Assembly (NCBI GenBank): GCA_016717335.1 | Contig: JADKFS010000003.1 | Location: 186,001 to 250,000, forward strand | DNA: 64,000 nt | Source: Candidatus Ribeiella danica | GTDB taxonomy: Bacteria; Chloroflexota; Chloroflexia; Chloroflexales; Roseiflexaceae | Direction of reading: 5' to 3' | Program-made: the position numbers and the translations under genes | Shown here: in pieces, positions 40,280 to 48,165 of the stretch | How positions within the stretch are numbered: position 1 is the stretch's first letter | Layout of the letters: each line of letters begins with the position of its first letter | The notes under the pieces: model-generated | Seen by the model: the letters and a program-made list of their open reading frames with translations, nothing else | Told to the model about the DNA's origin: nothing | Databases searched by the model: none

Positions 40280-40432
40280 TTTGTGGCGTCGTGCCGTGTC
40301 GGATCACCCCACCCCCTGCCAGGGGCGGGGTAGGCTGTTCGGCAACGCGGTTGCGGCGAAGCCGCAACCGCGTTGCCGAACTGAACCCCCTCTCCCGGCG
40401 GGAGAGGGGGGCAGGGGGGTGAGGGCAACGAG
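40280..40432. repeat. Structured hairpin repeat element, copy 2
   Basis: GTGGCGTCGTGCCGTGTCGG and ATCACCCCACCCCCTGCC, then GGGGCGGGG, a 21-bp perfect stem starting GTTCGGCAACGCGGTTGCGG with a GAA loop, and the CCCCTCTCCC..GGGAGAGGGG hairpin followed by GGGGTGAGGGCAACG. Same part order as 11428-11600 with a different middle stem. Confidence 0.85.
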
Positions 40433-40454
40433 CCCACTGAGGTCTCGGCGCGGC

Positions 40455-42407
40455 TCAGCCGGCCACGATCGTGGTCTCGTCGCGGAACTGCCGCCGGTAC
40501 AGCTCGGCGTAGACGCCGCCGCGCGCGAGCAGCTCGTCGTGGGTGCCGCGCTCGACGATCCGGCCGGCCTCCATCACCAGCACCTGGTCGGCGTCGCGGA
40601 TGGTCGAGAGCCGGTGGGCGATCACGAAGCTGGTGCGGCCGTGCAGCAGGATCTTCAGCGCGCTCTGGATGAGCGCCTCGCTGCGCGTGTCGACGCTGCT
40701 GGTCGCCTCGTCGAGGATCAGGATGCGTGGGTTGGCCAGCAGCGCGCGCGCGATGCCGAGCAGCTGGCGCTGGCCCTGGCTGAGCGTCCCGCCGCGCTCG
40801 CCGATCTTGGTCTGGTAGCCGTCCGGCAGCCGCGCGATGAAGTCGTGCGCGTAGGCCGCCTGCGCCGCCGCCTCGACCTCGGCGTCGGTCGCGTCGAGCC
40901 GCCCGTAGCGGATGTTCTGCGCGATCGTGCCCGAGAACAGGAAGCTGTCCTGCAGCACCACGCCCATCTGCGAGCGCAGGCTGGCGCGCGTCACGTCGCG
41001 CACGTCGACGCCGTCGATCCGCAGCGCGCCCTCCCCGACATCGTAGAAGCGGCCGATCATGTTCACCAGCGTCGTCTTGCCGGCGCCGGTCGGCCCGACC
41101 ACCGCGATCGTCTGGCCCGGCTCGGCGACGAGCGAGACGTCGTCCAGGACGAGTGCGGCTTGGGGTAGGGGGCTTGGGGCGTGGGCGCCGTTGCCGTTGA
41201 GCGTTGAGGCTTGAGGCTTGGGGCTTGGGGCTTGGGTGCCGTTGCCGTTCAACGCATCCGCTGATGATTTTGCGCTGCTCGCCGTGTCCCTGGCCCCACG
41301 GCCCAAGTCCCTAGCCCCATACGAGAACGACACATGCTCGAACGCAACCCGGCCCTTGATCGGCGGCATTGCGCGCGCGCCCGGCGCATCGGTCAGGTCG
41401 GCCGGGGTGTCGATCAGATCGAAGACGCGTTCGGCCGCAGCCAGCGACGACTGCGCGGTGGTGTAGAAGCTCGAGAGCGCCTGGATCGGCCGGAAGAACT
41501 GCTGCACATAGGTCAGGAAGGCGATCACCACGCCGACCGAGACCTGGCCGTTCAGCGCCAGGTAGCCGCCGTAGCCGGCCACGATCGCGGTCGCGACGGT
41601 CGAGAGCAGGTCGATCGCGGGGGTGAACGCCGAGGTGATCGCCGTGGCGTTGACGTTGGCGTCGCGGTTGGCGGCGTTGCGCTGCTGAAAGCGCTGCTGG
41701 TTGACGCCGGTGCGGTTGAACGCCTGGGCGATCTTGACGCCGGCGATCTCCTCCTGGATCTCCGAGGAGACATCGCCGATCGACTCGCGCGTGCGCCGGA
41801 ACGCCCGCCGCGAGAGCCGCGCGAACACCCTGGTCAGCACGAGCATGATCGGGATGACGACGAAGCTGGCCAGCGCCAGCCGCCAGTCGAGCGCCAGCAT
41901 GGCCACCAGGATGCCGATCAGGCCGAATAGGCTGGCGAGCACCTGCACCAGGCCCTGGCTGAACAGCTGGTTGAGCACGTCGGTGTCGTTGGTGAGGCGC
42001 GACATCAGCTCGCCGGCCGGCCGGCGGTCGAAGAAGCGCAGCGACAGCCGCTGGATGGTCGAGAAGATCTCGCTGCGCATGCGCGCCAGCGTGCGCTGGC
42101 CGACATTGCCCATCAGCTGAGTCTGCACCCGCGACGTGGCGGCCCCGGCGACGTAGACGCCCAGCAGCAGCAGCATGATCCGGTTGAGCGAGTCTCGGTC
42201 GCCCTGGCCGATCGCCCCGTCGATCGCGCGGCCGATCAGGTACGGGCCGGCCGCCTGGGCCACCGCGCCGACGATCACCAGCGCGAGAATCAGCAGCAGC
42301 GCGCGCGCGAACGGCCGCAGATAGGCGAGCAGCCGGCGCAGCACCACGCCGCTCTGGGCGGCGCGCTCGTGCGGCACGTCGGGCAGGGCCCGCATTCCAT
42401 GCATCAT
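40455..42407 (-). CDS. ABC exporter half (catalytic-site half of a heterodimer, MdlB/TM288-like)
   Basis: Encodes 650 residues. The N-terminal six-helix exporter domain (about 20-330) is followed by an ATPase domain with Walker A GPTGAGKTT, signature LSQGQRQLLGIAR and Walker B ILILDEATSSVD with the catalytic Glu. Residues about 365-417 (RDLGRGARDTASSAKSSADA, APSPKPQA, APSPLPQA) are an insertion between FSYG and LVLDDVS, where normal proteins have only a few residues. GAGG lies 8 nt before the ATG at 42407. It is the last gene of the MarR-ABC-oxidoreductase-ABC cluster and probably pairs with the ABC protein at 43014-44777 to export drugs or lipids. Confidence 0.94.
   Translation of the reverse strand: MMHGMRALPDVPHERAAQSGVVLRRLLAYLRPFARALLLILALVIVGAVAQAAGPYLIGRAIDGAIGQGDRDSLNRIMLLLLGVYVAGAATSRVQTQLMGNVGQRTLARMRSEIFSTIQRLSLRFFDRRPAGELMSRLTNDTDVLNQLFSQGLVQVLASLFGLIGILVAMLALDWRLALASFVVIPIMLVLTRVFARLSRRAFRRTRESIGDVSSEIQEEIAGVKIAQAFNRTGVNQQRFQQRNAANRDANVNATAITSAFTPAIDLLSTVATAIVAGYGGYLALNGQVSVGVVIAFLTYVQQFFRPIQALSSFYTTAQSSLAAAERVFDLIDTPADLTDAPGARAMPPIKGRVAFEHVSFSYGARDLGRGARDTASSAKSSADALNGNGTQAPSPKPQASTLNGNGAHAPSPLPQAALVLDDVSLVAEPGQTIAVVGPTGAGKTTLVNMIGRFYDVGEGALRIDGVDVRDVTRASLRSQMGVVLQDSFLFSGTIAQNIRYGRLDATDAEVEAAAQAAYAHDFIARLPDGYQTKIGERGGTLSQGQRQLLGIARALLANPRILILDEATSSVDTRSEALIQSALKILLHGRTSFVIAHRLSTIRDADQVLVMEAGRIVERGTHDELLARGGVYAELYRRQFRDETTIVAG
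41157..41315 (-). repeat. In-frame repeat insertion in the ATPase domain of the ABC exporter
   Basis: Plus strand: GGGGTAGGGGGCTTGGGGCG and GAGGCTTGGGGCTTGGGGCT toward the left, TGCCGTTGCCGTT twice in the middle, and CCCAAGTCCCTAGCCCCATA at the right. These are the same CTTGGGG/TAGCCCC units as in tsaD. It codes for about 53 residues with two APSPxPQA motifs. Confidence 0.9.
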
Positions 42408-42490
42408 AACATTTGCCTCGTGGTATTTGTGATCATATCGTTTGTGGGGCGGGCCGCCAGTTGAGTTGCGACCCCAGCCCTGGTTCGGCC

Positions 42491-42892
42491 TCAGGCCGGC
42501 TGAATTCGCACCACCGGAATGACGCGGCTCGTGCGCTGCTCATAGCCGCCGAACCCAGGGTTCTTGGCCACGATCTGGGTCCAGAGTCGGGCGCGCTCTT
42601 CCGGGCTGGTGGTCGCGGCGACACCGGCGATGGTGCGCCCGTGGTCTTCGACCGTCACCTTCGGGTTTGCGGTCAGGTTGCCATACCACGCCGGGTTCTT
42701 CTCGCTGCCGCCGGCCGAGGCGATCACGATATAGCTGTTGCCGTCTTTGATGTGGAACAGCGGCTTGGTGCGCGGCTGGCCACTCTTTTTGCCGATTGTC
42801 GTCAGCAGGACGATGTTTTTGCCGCCGAGCCGCCCGCCCGTCAGCCGGTACAGCGCGATATGCGCGCTCATGATCAGCTTGAAGAAGAACAT
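42491..42892 (-). CDS. Deazaflavin-dependent nitroreductase-like protein (DUF385/Ddn family)
   Basis: Encodes 133 residues from MFFFKLIMSAHIALYRLTGG. GKKSGQPRTKPLFHIKDGNS and then YIVIASAGGSEKNPAWYGNL are hallmark motifs of the F420/split-barrel Ddn family, ending with PVVRI. Known members use F420 or FMN to reduce quinones or nitro compounds; the cofactor here is unknown. The ATG at 42892 has AAGGAG upstream; the open frame extends to 43096 but reads nonsense there. It lies between the two exporter genes on the same strand, so it may modify the exported compound. Confidence 0.85.
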   Translation of the reverse strand: MFFFKLIMSAHIALYRLTGGRLGGKNIVLLTTIGKKSGQPRTKPLFHIKDGNSYIVIASAGGSEKNPAWYGNLTANPKVTVEDHGRTIAGVAATTSPEERARLWTQIVAKNPGFGGYEQRTSRVIPVVRIQPA

Positions 42893-42925
42893 GGTAGTGA
42901 CTTGCTCCTTACAATGTAGGGTGGG

Positions 42926-42950
42926 GCTGGGGCAGCTTCGCCGCCCCAGC
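42926..42950. terminator. Hairpin between the ABC gene and the oxidoreductase gene
   Basis: GCTGGGGCAGC-TTC-GCCGCCCCAGC, 10 bp with one mismatch, located in the 121-bp gap between two same-strand genes. It could attenuate or stabilise rather than stop transcription. Confidence 0.45.
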
Positions 42951-43013
42951 GCCGCTTTAGGATGCGTGAAAGGGCCAGAGGCCCCCCACGCCTCGCCCAA
43001 GATCGGGCAGGAA

Positions 43014-44777
43014 TTAGCCGACCAGCTCGGCGTCGGCCAGCACGTCGGCGCGCTCGCCGCCGAACTGCGAGTCGATGATCTCGCCGTACAGCGCACTCTC
43101 GCGCAGCAGGTCGTCGTGGGTGCCCTGGGCCGCGATCTTGCCGTCGTCGAGCAGCAGGATCAGGTCGGCGTTGCGCACGGTACTGATCCGCTGGGCGATC
43201 ACGAAGCTGGTGCGGCCGCGCATCAGGTGGACGAGCGCCTGCTGGATCTGGTACTCGGTCTCGGCGTCGACCGACGAGGTCGAGTCGTCGAGGATGAGGA
43301 TGCGCGGGTCGTGCAGCAGCGCGCGGGCGATCGCGATGCGCTGGCGCTGCCCGCCCGAAAGGCCGATGCCGCGCTCGCCGACGATCGTGGCGTAGCCGTC
43401 CGGGAAGCTCATAATGAAGTCGTCGGCCTGGGCCGCGCGCGCCGCCGCCTCGACATCCGCGTCGCTGGCGTCGGGCCGGCCATAGGCGATATTGTCGCGG
43501 ATCGAGCCGCTGAACAGCGTGGTGTCCTGCAGGACGATGCCGATCTGCCCGCGCAGGCTCTCGATCGTCACATCGCGCACGTCGCGGCCGTCCACCGTCA
43601 CCCGCCCGGCAGTCGCGTCGTAGAAGCGCGGGATGAGGTTGATGATCGTGCTCTTGCCGCTGCCGGTCTGGCCCATGATCGCGACCGTCTGGCCGGGCTC
43701 GGCGACGAATGAGACATCGTCGAGGATCTTGTGCTCGCCGCCGGCGTAGCGGAATGAGACGCGCTCGAACGCCACGCGCCCGCTCACGTGCGGCAGCGGC
43801 TGCGCGCCGGGCCGGTCGGTCACCTCGCTCCGCGTGTCCAGGATCTCGAAGATCCGCTCGGCGCTGACGGTCGCGCGCGAGAGCTGGGCCACGATCATGC
43901 CCAGCATCATCACCGGCATGATCAGCAGCGACAGGTAGGTGTTGAACGCGACCAGCTCGCCCAGGCTCAGCGCGCCGCCGATCACCTGGTAGCCGCCGAA
44001 CCAGATCACCACCAGCGTGCCGAGGTTGGCGATCAGGAAGATCAGCGGGAAGCTCGACGCCAGGCCGCGGATGGTCTGCAGGTTGACCTCCAGCAGCTCC
44101 TCGTTCAGCGCCGCGTAGCGCGCGGCCTCGTACGGCTCGCGCGCGAAGGCCTGCACCACCCGCACGCCGGCCAGGTTCTCCTGCAGGGCGGTGTTCAGCG
44201 CGCCGACCTTGGCCTGCACCTGGCTGAACAGCGGCCGCACGACCCGCATGAAGCGAACGATCACGGCGAGCATCGCCGGGATCGTCAGCAGCGTGACCAG
44301 CGCGAGCTGCCAGTTGGCGCTGAACAGCGCGACCAGGCTGCCGACCAGCAGCGCTATCGCGCTGACGATCTGCAGCAGCCCGGCGCCGATGAAGGTGCGC
44401 ACCTGCTCGACATCGCTGGTGATCCGAGTCATCAGCTGGCCGGTCTGGGCCTGGTCGTGGTACGAGAAGCTCAGGCTCTCGATCTTGGCGAACAGCGCGT
44501 TGCGCAGCTCGTAGGCGACCGACTGCGAGGACTTCTCGGACCAGAAGCCCTGCGTGAAGCTGAAGATGCCGCGCACGGCCGCCACGCCGATCAGCGCCAG
44601 CGCCGACCAGAGCAGCACCTGCGAGTCGCCGGCGCTGATGCCCTGGTCGATCACCATGCGCAGGATCTGCGGGCTGAGCAGGCTGGCCGCGGTCACCAGC
44701 AGCAGGCTGAGGAACGCCCCCAGCGTGATCAGCCAGTAGGGCCGCAGGTATCTCAGCGAGCGTTGAAGAGATTTCAT
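43014..44777 (-). CDS. ABC exporter half with degenerate catalytic site (MdlA/TM287-like)
   Basis: Encodes 587 residues: a six-helix membrane domain then an ATPase domain with Walker A GQTGSGKST, signature LSGGQRQRIAIAR and Walker B ILILDDSTSSVD. Asp replaces the catalytic Glu after Walker B, the hallmark of the non-catalytic half of heterodimeric exporters such as TM287/288 and LmrCD. The partner at 40455-42407 has the normal Glu, so the pair should form one active and one degenerate site. It starts about 100 bp after the MarR gene with a weak GGGAG site before the ATG. Confidence 0.94.
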   Translation of the reverse strand: MKSLQRSLRYLRPYWLITLGAFLSLLLVTAASLLSPQILRMVIDQGISAGDSQVLLWSALALIGVAAVRGIFSFTQGFWSEKSSQSVAYELRNALFAKIESLSFSYHDQAQTGQLMTRITSDVEQVRTFIGAGLLQIVSAIALLVGSLVALFSANWQLALVTLLTIPAMLAVIVRFMRVVRPLFSQVQAKVGALNTALQENLAGVRVVQAFAREPYEAARYAALNEELLEVNLQTIRGLASSFPLIFLIANLGTLVVIWFGGYQVIGGALSLGELVAFNTYLSLLIMPVMMLGMIVAQLSRATVSAERIFEILDTRSEVTDRPGAQPLPHVSGRVAFERVSFRYAGGEHKILDDVSFVAEPGQTVAIMGQTGSGKSTIINLIPRFYDATAGRVTVDGRDVRDVTIESLRGQIGIVLQDTTLFSGSIRDNIAYGRPDASDADVEAAARAAQADDFIMSFPDGYATIVGERGIGLSGGQRQRIAIARALLHDPRILILDDSTSSVDAETEYQIQQALVHLMRGRTSFVIAQRISTVRNADLILLLDDGKIAAQGTHDDLLRESALYGEIIDSQFGGERADVLADAELVG

Positions 44778-44794
44778 GTGACTCCCGTTTTTTG

Positions 44795-44850
44795 ACGGTA
44801 GACGATAAAGACGATGGACGATAGATCAAAGACCAAGGACCAAGCGGCCC
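44795..44850. repeat. Short array of GACGATAGA/GACCAAG units
   Basis: GACGGTAGACGATAAAGACG, then GATGGACGATAGATC and AAAGACCAAGGACCAAG. A short member of two array families, in the gap between the MarR and ABC genes. Confidence 0.65.
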
Positions 44851-44877
44851 ACGGCGCCGTGTCACCGTGGCACCCGA

Positions 44878-45354
44878 TCACTCCGCGGCCGCGCCGTCGG
44901 GCGTCGGCGGCTCGCCGCTCAGCTCCATCAGGTTGCGCAGGATCGTCAGCCCATCGTAGAGACGAGCGCGCTCGTCGTCATCGAGCCGGCTAATCATCTG
45001 GGTGATGACATCCTGCGTGTGCTCGAGCCAGGCCTCGTGGGCTGTCACGCCCTCTTCGGTCAGCGTCAGGACGACCTGCCGGCGGTCGTTCGGGTCGTTC
45101 TGGCGCGCGACCCAGGCTTTGCGCACCAGCACATCCACCGCGCGCGACATCGTCGACGGCGTGACTTGCTGGAGGGCGGCCAGGTCGCCGAGCGATAAGG
45201 GCCGGCAGCGCAGCCTGTCCATCATCCGCAGCTGGTGCATGGTGAGCGGCTCGTCCTCGCTCACCCTGGTCGGGCGGAGCGCCCCTTTCATGCTGCGCAT
45301 CAGGCCCGGGATTGTCTCCAGCAGGAGCTTTGCACACTCGTGGGCGTCTGGCAT
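44878..45354 (-). CDS. MarR-family transcription regulator
   Basis: Encodes 158 residues with the MarR winged helix: LTMHQLRMMDRL, LSLGDLAALQQVTPSTMSRA as recognition helix, and WVARQNDPNDRRQVVLTLTE as the wing with the conserved DRR. MarR proteins repress efflux operons and release DNA on binding small molecules. It is the first gene of the exporter cluster, so it probably represses its own operon; direct repeats at 45403-45426 overlap the promoter. Confidence 0.93.
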   Translation of the reverse strand: MPDAHECAKLLLETIPGLMRSMKGALRPTRVSEDEPLTMHQLRMMDRLRCRPLSLGDLAALQQVTPSTMSRAVDVLVRKAWVARQNDPNDRRQVVLTLTEEGVTAHEAWLEHTQDVITQMISRLDDDERARLYDGLTILRNLMELSGEPPTPDGAAAE

Positions 45355-45402
45355 GTGCTTCTCACTTGGCGTAGCTGATCAGTGTACTCTGCAAAGAATA
45401 GA

Positions 45403-45454
45403 TCATACAATATTTGGCTGATACAACTATATCGTAGGTCTTGTGGTTTGTCAA
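45403..45454 (-). promoter_or_regulatory. Promoter and candidate MarR operator of the exporter operon
   Basis: Minus strand: TTGACA (45449-45454), 17-bp spacer, TATAGT (45426-45431). Immediately downstream are two direct repeats TTGTATCA (45419-45426) and TTGTATGA (45403-45410), 16 bp apart, covering the start of transcription, where a repressor would act. Confidence 0.7.
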
Positions 45455-45469
45455 GCGCTACCAATCCGG

Positions 45470-46000
45470 CGAGCGGGGGCTGCGCGCCCCCCGATCCCCC
45501 ACTCGGTCGGTGCGGGGGGCTGCGCGCACCCCGTGCCCCCGCGGGCGGGGGTGAGCCGCCACCCCCGCCGCCCCCCGGCCGGGGCTTGCGCCCCTGGACC
45601 CCAAAAGTAATCCCGCCTCATGTGCGATGCTTGATGTGCATGCCCGGCTGAATCCAGGCACGGCGGGAGGCAACTGGTCTCGCAGGTATGGTGCTGGGCA
45701 TGCGCCAGCAATATTCGGATATGCTACAGGCATCACTTGCCGGAGGGGCCGGGGGAACCGGCGAGGGTTCCCCCGGGCAGGGGGCCGGGGGCGCAGCGCC
45801 CCGGACAATAGACGATAGACGATAGACGATAGCCAGGTGGGCCGAGCGCGGCACGGTGGGATGCAACCCACGCCCATAGAAATGTTGATAGGCATGCGCC
45901 ACGATACATGAAGCTGAGCTGGCATTTTTTGCCGGAGGGGGGCTGGGGGAACCGGCGCGGGTTCCCGCAGGCGGGGGCCGGGGGCGCAGCGCCCCGGAGA
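45470..46000. repeat. GC-rich dispersed element, copy C with a second partial copy
   Basis: CTGCGCGCACCCCGTGCCCC, CCGCCACCCCCGCCGCCCCC, the core GATGCTTGATGTGCATGCCC, GGGAGGCAACTGGTCTCGCA, TGGGCATGCGCCAGCAAT, TTGCCGGAGGGGCCGGGGGA and GGGGCGCAGCGCCCCGGA at 45785-45805. After a GATAGAC array a second partial copy starts near 45850 and ends with the same GGGGCGCAGCGCCCCGGA at about 45980-45997. Confidence 0.85.
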
Positions 46001-46160
46001 AAAGATGACCAGCTGACCCTGTGACAAGGTGACTGGGGAGGGGAGCGCCCCGGAAAAACACCTGGCCGGAGGCCGCCTGAACAGGCACAGGTTCCCCCGG
46101 CGTAAGGGCGGCTCGCGAGCTGCCCTTACGCCGGGGCCGGGGGCGCTGCGCCCCGGGCTG

Positions 46161-46811
46161 CTACTGCCCCTGCACGCTCATGAACACGGGGACAAGCAGC
46201 GCGATCAGCCCGCAGCAGCCCAGCACGAGCACCAGCAGCGGGATGAGGATGACGAACAGCGCTTTGTTGCCGGGCAGGTTCATGCCGGACTGGACGCTGA
46301 GCCAGGTCAGGTAGACGTTGTAGCCGAACAGCACGAGGCTGACGATCCCGGTGAGGCAGGCCAGCGGGCCGATGCCGAGCAGGCTGATCGCCGCGCTGAT
46401 CACGTTGAGCGGGGCCGAGAAGAGCGCGACGTCGTAGGCCAGCTCGCCGTAGGCGCCGGTGCCGCCGAAGAGCCGCCCCAGCACATAGACGATGCCGGTC
46501 CAGATGAAGAAGCCGATGATCGAGCCGAACAGCGCCAGCATGATTCCGCCGGTCAGGCTGCCCCCAGTGAAATTCGTGAAGCCAGGGGGCAAGGGCTGGC
46601 CGCCAAGCTGATCTTGGAACTGGCGCAGCGCCGCCTCGTTCGCGGGGCCGCGGATCGCGAAGCCGATCGCGCTGAGGATAGCCGAGATGACCGCGGCGAT
46701 CGCAGTGTAGATCAGCGCGGTGCCCAGATCGTTCCGCTCGTGCTCCTCGAAGGTTGCCACCGACGGCCGCAGCAGCACGGCGCGGCTGCCGCTCAGCAGT
46801 TGCTCGAACAT
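46161..46811 (-). CDS. Yip1-like membrane protein
   Basis: Encodes about 216 residues from the ATG at 46811 (MFEQLLSGSRAVLLRPSVAT), preceded by AAGGAGG. The N-terminal cytoplasmic segment FEEHERNDLGTALIYTAI and five membrane segments (for example LFVILIPLLVLVLGCCGLIA) match the bacterial Yip1/YIP1-domain family, whose function is unknown. It is monocistronic, 162 bp after the mch gene, with a strong hairpin between them. Confidence 0.8.
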   Translation of the reverse strand: MFEQLLSGSRAVLLRPSVATFEEHERNDLGTALIYTAIAAVISAILSAIGFAIRGPANEAALRQFQDQLGGQPLPPGFTNFTGGSLTGGIMLALFGSIIGFFIWTGIVYVLGRLFGGTGAYGELAYDVALFSAPLNVISAAISLLGIGPLACLTGIVSLVLFGYNVYLTWLSVQSGMNLPGNKALFVILIPLLVLVLGCCGLIALLVPVFMSVQGQ

Positions 46812-46887
46812 GAGATCCCTCCTTCGCAAACAATATCGGGCTCCGCTTTATTGTACGCGAAAACGCGGGTGCCGGTTGCGAATCTAG

Positions 46888-46924
46888 AAGGGGGAGGGCC
46901 TGGCGAAGCCAGGCCCTCCCCCTT
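46888..46924 (-). terminator. Perfect 17-bp hairpin after mch
   Basis: AAGGGGGAGGGCCTGGC-GAA-GCCAGGCCCTCCCCCTT. It lies 50 nt beyond the stop of mch, the last gene of the 3-hydroxypropionate operon, and upstream of the Yip1-like gene. Confidence 0.8.
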
Positions 46925-46973
46925 GCCCTGTCTGCGGGAGCGGTACACTCTTGACAATCCGCGGCGCTCGGGG

Positions 46974-48032
46974 CTACACCCGCCGCGGCATCAGCACGGT
47001 GTAGTCGAAGTCGAGGACGACCGCCGGATCATACCTGCCGCCGGCATCCTGGGAGGGGAAGTCGTGGCACGGCCGGTCCTTGGTGGCGACGGTGCGCACG
47101 CGCAGGGCGCCGATATCGGCGCGGCCGGGCAGCTCCAGCTTGTCGAGGATCTCCGACCAGGCGTAGACCGTGTCGCCGGCGAAGGTCGGGTTGGTGTGGC
47201 GCCCGCCGTTGATCGCCGCCACGCTCAGCGCGTTGGCGAGCCCGTTGAACGACAGCGAGCGCGCCAGGCTGATGATGTGCCCGCCGTAGACGATCCGCCG
47301 GCCGAAGCGGCCGTCCTTCTCGACGTGCTGGTTGAAGTGCACCCGCGCCGTGTTCTGGTACAGGCGCGTCGCCAGCATGTGCTCGGCCTCCTCGATCGTC
47401 ATCGCGTCGACGTGGTCGATCCGCTCGCCGGCCGCGTAGTCGTCCCACAGGTGCGAGCTGCCGGCGAGCGCGGTGTCGTAGCGGCCCGCGCGGTTGTCGA
47501 ACGGCACGACCAGGTCCGCGACCGCCACCGTCTCGGGCAGCTCGGGCACGACTGTCTCGGGCGCGGGCGCGGCCGGGTCGTTCTTGCGCACCATCACCCA
47601 GCGGATGTACTCGACCACCGTCTCGCCGCGCTGGTTGACGCCGACCGAGTGCACGTAGACCACGCCGGTCTTGCCGTCCTTGTTCTGCCTGAGCCCGATC
47701 ACCGTCGAGGTGGTCGAGAGCGTGTCGCCGGGGTAGACCGGCTGGCCGAAGCGCCCGCCCGCGTAGCCGAGGTTGGCGATCGCGTTGAGCGAGATGTCGG
47801 GCACGGTCTTGCCGAACACGACGTGAAAGGCCAGCAGGCTGTCGATCGGCGCGCGCTCCAGGCCCAGGCCGGCGGCGAACACGTCCGAGGAATTCACGGC
47901 GAACCGCGAGCCGAACAGCGCCGTGTAGAGCGCCACATCGCCGTCCGTCACCGTGCGCGGCGTGGCGTGGACGATCTCCTGGCCCAGCCGGAAGTCCTCG
48001 AAGTAGTTGCCGGGCCGCGTCTTCGTATTCAT
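46974..48032 (-). CDS. mch: Mesaconyl-C1-CoA hydratase (beta-methylmalyl-CoA dehydratase)
   Basis: Encodes 352 residues, a double MaoC-like hot-dog protein. It starts TRPGNYFEDFRLGQEIVHAT; the first half has GYAGGRFGQPVYPGDTLSTT and the second RLYQNTARVHFNQH and RRIVYGGHIISLARSLSF, as in Chloroflexus and proteobacterial Mch. It interconverts mesaconyl-C1-CoA and beta-methylmalyl-CoA in the second cycle of the 3-hydroxypropionate bi-cycle. Neighbouring mcl, mct, smtB and smtA on the same strand supply the adjacent steps, which makes the assignment strong. Confidence 0.93.
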   Translation of the reverse strand: MNTKTRPGNYFEDFRLGQEIVHATPRTVTDGDVALYTALFGSRFAVNSSDVFAAGLGLERAPIDSLLAFHVVFGKTVPDISLNAIANLGYAGGRFGQPVYPGDTLSTTSTVIGLRQNKDGKTGVVYVHSVGVNQRGETVVEYIRWVMVRKNDPAAPAPETVVPELPETVAVADLVVPFDNRAGRYDTALAGSSHLWDDYAAGERIDHVDAMTIEEAEHMLATRLYQNTARVHFNQHVEKDGRFGRRIVYGGHIISLARSLSFNGLANALSVAAINGGRHTNPTFAGDTVYAWSEILDKLELPGRADIGALRVRTVATKDRPCHDFPSQDAGGRYDPAVVLDFDYTVLMPRRV

Positions 48033-48049
48033 CGCGCTCTCTCAACTTT

Positions 48050-48165
48050 CTTCACCGCAGAGGCACAGAGGCCGGAGAGATGAGGAGCCCTAGGCTCTTC
48101 TCATCCGGGCCTGGATGGTATGCTCAATTCCCACTCTGCGCTCTCCGCGCCTCTGCGGTGAGCCG
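48050..48165. repeat. Inverted repeat of CACCGCAGAGGC/GCCTCTGCGGTG units between mch and mcl
   Basis: Left arm CACCGCAGAGGCACAGAGGC, right arm GCTCTCCGCGCCTCTGCGGT at 48139-48162. The unit also occurs four times in 50517-50850. Confidence 0.8.

Larger units (their letters stand above)
45355..46160. other. 806-bp intergenic region: exporter promoter plus repeat copy C
   Basis: 45355-45460 is the control region of the MarR-exporter operon. 45470-46000 is a long, partly doubled copy of the GC-rich dispersed element with a GATAGAC array inserted at about 45806-45832. 46080-46150 holds a hairpin around GGCTCGCGAGCTGCC flanked by CGCCTTACGCC and its complement, then another element end (GGCGCTGCGCC). 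No gene is supported. Confidence 0.6.

Noticed and set aside
40153..40422. Small protein frame across tRNA-Asp
   Set aside because: Overlaps a clear tRNA gene and repeat DNA.
46029..48083. 684-codon plus-strand frame
   Set aside because: Runs opposite mch and the Yip1-like gene and through repeat DNA; composition is that of an antisense shadow.
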